Shown: positions 43,780 to 48,555 of the stretch, piece after piece
How positions within the stretch are numbered: position 1 is the first letter of the stretch
How the letters are laid out: each line of letters starts with the position of its first letter
Assembly: GCA_027014605.1 (NCBI GenBank)
Contig: JALWDJ010000017.1
Location: 1-48,555 of the forward strand
Source: Campylobacteraceae bacterium
Lineage (GTDB): Bacteria; Campylobacterota; Campylobacteria; Campylobacterales; Sulfurovaceae
Length of the DNA stretch: 48,555 nt
Direction: 5' to 3'
The notes under the pieces: model-generated
Told to the model about the DNA's origin: nothing
Databases searched by the model: none
The model's input: the letters and a program-made list of their open reading frames with translations, nothing else
Program-made: the position numbers and the translations under genes

Positions 43780-44520
43780 TTGAAAAAATTAGTTGCATAT
43801 ATAACTACAGGCTATCCATCATTAAATTTTACTGTCGATATGATACCATCTCTTAAAGAGGCAGGTGTTGATACAATAGAGCTTGGTATCCCATTCTCTG
43901 ACCCTGTTGCAGATGGTCATATTATAGAGAGGGCTAATCTAAAAGCACTACAGAGTGGATTTAAAATTCAAAACCTATTTGATATATCTAAAAAAATAGC
44001 ATCAAAAATAGATACATTATGGATGGGGTATTTTAATCCATTTTATCATATAGGATTAGATAAATTTATATCTGAAGCTAAAAAATCTAAAGTTAATGGC
44101 TTTATTATTCCAGATTTACCATTTGAAGAGGCAAAACCATATAAATCTATGATAGAAAAAGAGAGATTAAATCTTATAGATTTTATTGCACCAACAGATA
44201 GTAAAGAGAGAATTAAAAAGATAGTTACCTCATCAAACAAATTTATCTATCTCGTAGCCTATACAGGAATTACAGGTGCTAAACAAAATGAAGATTTAAC
44301 TCCTATTATTAATAATATAAGAGAATTTAGCAATACACCAATATATGTAGGGTTTGGAGTAAATCAAGCTACAGCAAAAGAGAAAGCTAAAGATGTTGAT
44401 GGTGTTATTGTTGGTTCAGTTTTTGTTAAGATACTCTTAGATGAAGGGTTGACTAACTCTCAAAAAATTGATAAAATATCTAATATTGCAAAAGAGATAA
44501 AAGAGAAAATTAATGAATAA
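43780..44520 (+). CDS. trpA: Tryptophan synthase alpha chain
   Basis: Cleaves indole-3-glycerol phosphate to indole for TrpB. Catalytic Glu34 and Asp45 sit in IELGIPFSDPVADG; IPDLPFEEA, YLVAYTGITGA and VGFGVNQ are the barrel motifs. Length is 246. The TTG start has a weak AAGAG site. No trpB, trpC or trpF is next to it: trp genes are dispersed. A coiled-coil gene follows 15 bases later. Confidence 0.94.
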   Translation: MKKLVAYITTGYPSLNFTVDMIPSLKEAGVDTIELGIPFSDPVADGHIIERANLKALQSGFKIQNLFDISKKIASKIDTLWMGYFNPFYHIGLDKFISEAKKSKVNGFIIPDLPFEEAKPYKSMIEKERLNLIDFIAPTDSKERIKKIVTSSNKFIYLVAYTGITGAKQNEDLTPIINNIREFSNTPIYVGFGVNQATAKEKAKDVDGVIVGSVFVKILLDEGLTNSQKIDKISNIAKEIKEKINE

Positions 44521-44535
44521 AAAAAGGAATAAATT

Positions 44536-44742
44536 ATGAGAAATCAAACGGCTTTAGAAGAGTTAAGTACAAAAGTACTACTGTTAGTAGAGAGATATAA
44601 TAAAATAAAAGATGAAAATATTGTATTAAATAAAAAAATAGAGACACTAAATAAAGAGATAGAGAAACTCAAAGAGGAAGATGAGTTAAAAAATATGGAA
44701 ATAGAAGATATGACACAAAAAATTACAAAAATGCTATCTTGA
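44536..44742 (+). CDS. Short coiled-coil protein, ZapB-like in form
   Basis: A 68-residue protein that is a single uninterrupted coiled coil (LEELSTKVLLLVERYNKIKD through MEIEDMTQKI), without signal or membrane helix. Its size and layout resemble ZapB, the FtsZ-ring-associated protein, but I see no specific signature. An AAAGG site precedes the ATG. It is likely cotranscribed with trpA; its stop codon overlaps the -35 box of ssrA. Confidence 0.7.
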   Translation: MRNQTALEELSTKVLLLVERYNKIKDENIVLNKKIETLNKEIEKLKEEDELKNMEIEDMTQKITKMLS

Positions 44743-44767
44743 CAGATATATTAAATTTTGATATAAT
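44739..44767 (+). promoter_or_regulatory. ssrA: Consensus sigma70 promoter of ssrA
   Basis: TTGACA at 44739-44744 and TATAAT at 44762-44767 with a 17-base spacer: every position matches. The TGA in the -35 is the stop codon of the upstream gene. Initiation would fall about ten bases before the mature tmRNA 5' end. Confidence 0.85.
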
Positions 44768-44784
44768 AGACACTCCCACAATAT

Positions 44785-45149
44785 GGGGGCGATTTGGTTT
44801 CGACTAGAATAGTCGGGGCTATGTGCATGTCGGACTGAGCAATTCCGTTATACGGCTCATCGCAATAACTGCAAACAATACAGATTATCGTCCAGCTCTA
44901 GCAGTAGCTTAGAGTTTAATAAAATTTTGGACTGCCCTGCTAGTGAGTGTCATCTTAGCTAGATTTTGGGTACCACAATCTGATGACTATATCTTTTAGA
45001 AGCCATGCTAAAAGATGAATTTTTGGCTAGTCTTGTGTAGCTTTGGGTGTTGTGCAAAACAAGATGAAAAAAATCAACACTAACTAAACATGTAGAGTCA
45101 TAGTTCTAGCTATTTTAGGACTGGGGTTCAATTCCCCACGCCTCCACCA
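44785..45149 (+). ncRNA. ssrA: Transfer-messenger RNA (tmRNA)
   Basis: One-piece tmRNA of about 365 bases for trans-translation with SmpB. The acceptor stem pairs GGGGGCG (44785-44791) with CGCCTCC before the encoded CCA (45147-45149). The T-arm GGTTCAATTCC precedes it. The tag frame is 44871-44912: ANNTDYRPALAVA then TAG, with GCA as resume codon. The tag ends AVA rather than ALAA. ClpS-ClpA in the same window are components of pathways that act on tagged or N-degron substrates. Confidence 0.96.
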
Positions 45150-45169
45150 ATAATCTTAAAAAAATCTTT

Positions 45170-45640
45170 CTAAAATCTAACTCTTTGAGCATGTGTAATA
45201 GCTACAGCCATAGCATCTGTAATATCAAACGGTTTTATCTCCTTTTTTATCCCTAATAGACGACGAACCATAAAGGCTACCTGCTCTTTTGATGCTTTTC
45301 CATTACCTGTAATTGCTCTTTTTACCTGAAGTGGAGTATATTCTTCATATTTTCCAATAGTTAAGAGAATTTTTAGACATAAAGCTCCTCTAAATTGAGC
45401 TAATTTAATAAAAGTTTTTGGATTATGAGCAAAAAATATATTCTCAATAGATACCTCATCAATATTATAATTTTTTATAATAGCCTCTATCCCATCTGAT
45501 AACTCTCTTATCTGCTCTCTTAACTCTGTTGTTTTAAATTTTAATAGACCAGCTTCAACTAATGCTATTTTAGAGTTTTTTAACTCAATAATAGAGTAAC
45601 CTAAATTTCTAGTTCCTGGGTCTATACCTAATATTATCAC
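45170..45640 (-). CDS. ruvC: Holliday junction resolvase RuvC
   Basis: RNase H-fold endonuclease that cuts Holliday junctions in the RuvABC resolvasome. Catalytic acids are Asp7 (LGIDPGT), Glu66 (SIENIFF), Asp139 and Asp142 (FDITDAMA). Length (156) is normal. The GTG start at 45640-45638 is followed by [16 protein letters not shown]. It converges on ssrA with a 20-base gap. Confidence 0.96.
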   Translation of the reverse strand: MIILGIDPGTRNLGYSIIELKNSKIALVEAGLLKFKTTELREQIRELSDGIEAIIKNYNIDEVSIENIFFAHNPKTFIKLAQFRGALCLKILLTIGKYEEYTPLQVKRAITGNGKASKEQVAFMVRRLLGIKKEIKPFDITDAMAVAITHAQRVRF

Positions 45641-45716
45641 TTAATATGCCTTATTATGTTAATTTACTATTGTAACAAAAAAAGATATGATTATAAAAAA
45701 ATTATAGGATATTAAA

Positions 45717-48555
45717 ATGTTAAAACTATTTAAGATAAACGGATTTAAACCATATATATTTATTGTTTTTTTAAACTCAATGACAGATTTAGGACATAAA
45801 ATAATACTTCAAAATACAATATTTAAAGCTTATAGTGGTACTGAGTTAATTATATTAACAGCTATTGTAAATGCTCTCATTCTACTACCTTTTATATTTC
45901 TATTTGCTCCTGCTGGATTTTTAAGTGATAAATACTCTAAGGTTAGGATTATTCAGCTCTCTGCACTATTTGCTATATTTATTACAATTTTTATTTTAAT
46001 ATCCTATATTATGGGGTGGTTTTGGGTAGCTTTTAGCATGACTTTTATATTGGCAGGGCAGAGTGCAATATATGCTCCTGCTAAGTATGGACTTATTAAA
46101 GAGATGGTAGGGGAGGATAGATTAACAGAGGGTAATGCTATAGTACAATCTATTACTATTATCTCTATATTAGCTGGAGCTGTAATATACTCTATATTTT
46201 TTGAATATCTTTTAGATGGAGTTAAACTTTTAGATAAATCTCATATCTTAAAAACTATATACCCTTTAGGATTTGCTCTCATTGGAGCATCTATAGTTGA
46301 GTTTTTACTATCTCTACGACTTAATCCAAATATAGAGAAAAAAGAGAATATTCAGATTAAATTTAAAAAAGATATAAATCTATCCTATCTAAAAGATAAT
46401 AATATAGTATGGCTCTCTATTATTGGACTTTCAATATTTTGGGGGGTATCTCAACTTGTAGTGGCTATATTTGGAGAGTATCTAAAGACAAATATGGGGA
46501 TTACAAATACTATAGTAGCCCAAGGATTACTATCAATAACAGGCATTGGAATAATATTTGGCTCTATATTTGTCGGCATAGTTAGCAGAAACCATATAGA
46601 AAAGGGGATTATTCCAATTGGTGCATTTGGTATATCTCTATCTCTACTGCTTATACCTCATCTAACCTCAACCATATATTTTGGAATTGCCTTTTTCTTT
46701 TATGGGTTCTTTTCGGGAGTTTTTATTGTTCCACTAAATAGTCTAATACAGTTCTATACACCTAAAAGAGTAATGGGTAAAGTCTTAGCAGGAAGTAACT
46801 TTATGCAAAATCTATCTATGTTTATATTTTTAATTCTATCTGCCCTATTTGCCTATTTTGGACTAGATAGTAAGGCTCTCTTTACTGTTGCTACTATAAT
46901 TGTATTTTTAGCTTTTCTCTACTCTATTACTAAACTAGCTCACTCTATGGTTAGATTTATTGTTAAATCTCTATTTAATTTAAAATATAAGATAACCATT
47001 GAGGGGTTAGAAAATCTAAAAACAGATAAGGGTGTGCTTCTATTAGGAAATCATATCTCATTTTTAGATTGGGCATTTTTACAGATAGCCTATCATAAAG
47101 AGATAAGATTTGTAATAGATAGAAGATACTATAATTTATGGTATTTTAAACCTTTTTTAAAATTTTTTAAAGCAATTCCAATATCTACAAGGGGTGGGAA
47201 AAATGCTCTATCTCTAGTAACTAATGCACTAAATAGTGGAGATAGTGTTGCACTATTTCCAGAGGGGAATATAACAAGAAATGGACAATTAGGCAGGTTT
47301 CAAAAGGGGTTTGAGTTTGCTACAGCTAATGTTCAAGATGCAATAATAGTTCCATTTTATATAAGGGGATTATGGGAGAGTAAGTTCTCTTACGCTTCAG
47401 ATAAGATGAGAGCTAGAAATCAAAAAGATATAAGTATAAATTTTGGAACTCCATTAGATATAGATAGTTCTGCTATAGAAGTGAAAAGAGAAGTCATTAA
47501 ACTATCTATACTCTCTTGGCAATCATATATCAATAGAGTTCCAACTATTCAAGAGGCTTGGATAGAGGAAGCTAAAAGAGTAGGTAGTAATCTATCTGTA
47601 GCAGACTCAACAGGAGTGGAGCTTAATGGATATAAATTTATAACAGCAGTTCTACTTATGAGAAGAGCTTTTGGTAGATTTTTATCTAATCAGCAGAATA
47701 TTGGATTATTAGTACCAACAAGTGCAGGTGGAACGATTGCCAATATGGCACTTTTAACTCTTGGGAAAACTATTGTTAATCTAAACTACTCAAGTGGAGT
47801 TGATATTATAAATAGTGCAATAGAGTTAGCAAATATAAAAAAGATTATCACCTCAAAACAGTTTATAACTAAACTAAAAGCAAAAGGGTTTAATCTTGAT
47901 AAGCTTTTAGAGAGTAGAGATATTATCTATTTAGAGGATATAAAATCCAATATTACTAAAGCAGAGCAGATAAAACACTATATATTAGCAAGATTTCTTC
48001 CAACAAGACTTCTAAAAACTCTATTTATAAAGAGAGTTAACACCTCATCTACTGCTGTTATAATGTTTTCAAGTGGAAGTGAAGGAACACCAAAAGGAAT
48101 TGAGCTAACTCATAAAAATATTATGGGAAATATTAAGCAGGTTATTACTCTCTTAAATCCAACTACAAAAGATATAATGGTTGGAACTCTTCCCATATTT
48201 CACTCATTTGGATTAACTGTAACTACACTTCTACCTATAGTAGAGGGAGTTCCTGTTGTATCTCATCCTGACCCAACAGATGGATTAGGTATTGCAAAAT
48301 TGACACTTAAATATAGAGCTACAACTATATTTGGTACATCTACATTCTATAGACTATATGCAAAAAATAGAAAAATTCACCCTTTAATGTTTGAGTCACT
48401 AAAAATGGTAGTAGCAGGAGCAGAGAAGTTATCTGATGATGTAGCAAAACTATTTAAGATGAGATTTGGAAAAGAGATATTAGAAGGATATGGCACAACA
48501 GAGACATCACCTGTTGCTAGTTGTAATCTACATGATAAGATTGACCCAAATGATT
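45717..48555 (+). CDS. Aas-like MFS / acyltransferase / acyl-ACP synthetase fusion, cut by the right edge
   Basis: The frame stays open for 946 codons to the window end. Residues about 10-415 are an LplT-type MFS lysophospholipid transporter (FLNSMTDLGHKIILQ, PAGFLSDKYSK). Residues 420-620 are a PlsC acyltransferase: NHISFLDW with His446 and Asp451, FPEG at 514-517. From about 640 there is an AMP-forming ligase with FSSGSEGTPKG (about 784-794) and EGYGTTETSP (about 923-932). Aas re-acylates 2-acyl-glycerophosphoethanolamine. The C-terminal part of the ligase lies outside. No good ribosome-binding site stands before the ATG. Confidence 0.9.
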   Translation, partial: MLKLFKINGFKPYIFIVFLNSMTDLGHKIILQNTIFKAYSGTELIILTAIVNALILLPFIFLFAPAGFLSDKYSKVRIIQLSALFAIFITIFILISYIMGWFWVAFSMTFILAGQSAIYAPAKYGLIKEMVGEDRLTEGNAIVQSITIISILAGAVIYSIFFEYLLDGVKLLDKSHILKTIYPLGFALIGASIVEFLLSLRLNPNIEKKENIQIKFKKDINLSYLKDNNIVWLSIIGLSIFWGVSQLVVAIFGEYLKTNMGITNTIVAQGLLSITGIGIIFGSIFVGIVSRNHIEKGIIPIGAFGISLSLLLIPHLTSTIYFGIAFFFYGFFSGVFIVPLNSLIQFYTPKRVMGKVLAGSNFMQNLSMFIFLILSALFAYFGLDSKALFTVATIIVFLAFLYSITKLAHSMVRFIVKSLFNLKYKITIEGLENLKTDKGVLLLGNHISFLDWAFLQIAYHKEIRFVIDRRYYNLWYFKPFLKFFKAIPISTRGGKNALSLVTNALNSGDSVALFPEGNITRNGQLGRFQKGFEFATANVQDAIIVPFYIRGLWESKFSYASDKMRARNQKDISINFGTPLDIDSSAIEVKREVIKLSILSWQSYINRVPTIQEAWIEEAKRVGSNLSVADSTGVELNGYKFITAVLLMRRAFGRFLSNQQNIGLLVPTSAGGTIANMALLTLGKTIVNLNYSSGVDIINSAIELANIKKIITSKQFITKLKAKGFNLDKLLESRDIIYLEDIKSNITKAEQIKHYILARFLPTRLLKTLFIKRVNTSSTAVIMFSSGSEGTPKGIELTHKNIMGNIKQVITLLNPTTKDIMVGTLPIFHSFGLTVTTLLPIVEGVPVVSHPDPTDGLGIAKLTLKYRATTIFGTSTFYRLYAKNRKIHPLMFESLKMVVAGAEKLSDDVAKLFKMRFGKEILEGYGTTETSPVASCNLHDKIDPND

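Noticed and set aside
45120-45149. A tRNA gene ending in CCA before ruvC
   Set aside because: The T-arm and acceptor end belong to the tmRNA; there is no anticodon arm.
46441-46446. Six-G run in the Aas-like gene
   Set aside because: Encodes Trp-Gly-Val without unusual codons beyond one GGG; too short to claim.
1-48555. CRISPR array, insertion sequence or prophage
   Set aside because: No regularly spaced repeats, transposase, integrase or phage structural genes are seen on either strand.

Overview
The window is very AT-rich bacterial chromosome, almost fully coding, with the gene content of a Campylobacterota (Epsilonproteobacteria) member, probably a Sulfurimonas- or Sulfurovum-like organism. 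Pointers are the ribH-nusB pair with an 11-base overlap, the clpS-clpA-aat operon, the dispersed lone trpA, bioD, purE and murC genes, frequent TTG/GTG starts, an AddA-type helicase-nuclease, and a tmRNA whose tag (ANNTDYRPALAVA) is of the type I recall from this phylum. Genus is inference; no 16S gene is present. I see no CRISPR array, insertion sequence, prophage or tRNA gene.

Layout. 1-2.4 kb: a gene cut by the left edge, purE, a small membrane protein, a short helical protein and the Fe-S carrier ATPase Mrp. 2.5-5.7 kb: a tight three-gene minus-strand operon (cytidylyltransferase/Gfo-Idh fusion, class V aminotransferase, LicD) that looks like a route to a CDP-activated amino-alcohol for decorating a surface glycan; its substrate is unknown. 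5.8-11 kb: bioD, the N-degron operon clpS-clpA-aat, a ferredoxin, nusB-ribH. 11-15 kb: a conserved-motif membrane protein and a zinc-type uptake cluster (small His/Cys protein, outer-membrane protein, ZnuA, ZnuB) with no ATPase gene. 15-19.5 kb: aldehyde dehydrogenase, murC, phosphate permease. 19.5-23.2 kb: a decayed gene remnant, then CapA-like metallophosphatase, polymerase-like membrane protein and cbiB in one operon. 23.2-26.1 kb: rpsT, prfA, a coiled-coil protein, fabG. 26.1-28.5 kb: bacteriohemerythrin, two TerB-like paralogues and a membrane protein with a G7 tract. 28.6-32.3 kb: a PP-loop sulfurtransferase-like protein and AddA.

32.3-40.2 kb is a surface-polysaccharide operon: a cyclase-HAD fusion, a LIC13510-like glycosyltransferase, rfbF and rfbG (glucose-1-phosphate to CDP-4-keto-6-deoxyglucose), a cupin epimerase, an SDR, a GT2 glycosyltransferase and a DUF819 membrane protein. 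RfbH is absent from it, so the expected product is a CDP-6-deoxyhexose rather than a 3,6-dideoxyhexose. rfbG carries a G8 tract directly at its catalytic YxxxK lysine, a strong candidate phase-variation switch. The remainder holds a c-di-GMP protein (degenerate GGDEF, apparently intact EAL), a cyclophilin, trpA, a short coiled-coil protein, ssrA with a perfect consensus promoter, ruvC, and a three-domain Aas-like lysophospholipid acyltransferase/acyl-ACP ligase cut by the right edge.

The strongest novelty candidates are the cytidylyltransferase-oxidoreductase/aminotransferase/LicD operon, the cyclase-HAD fusion in the polysaccharide locus, the two poly-G tracts, and the CapA/polymerase/CbiB operon.
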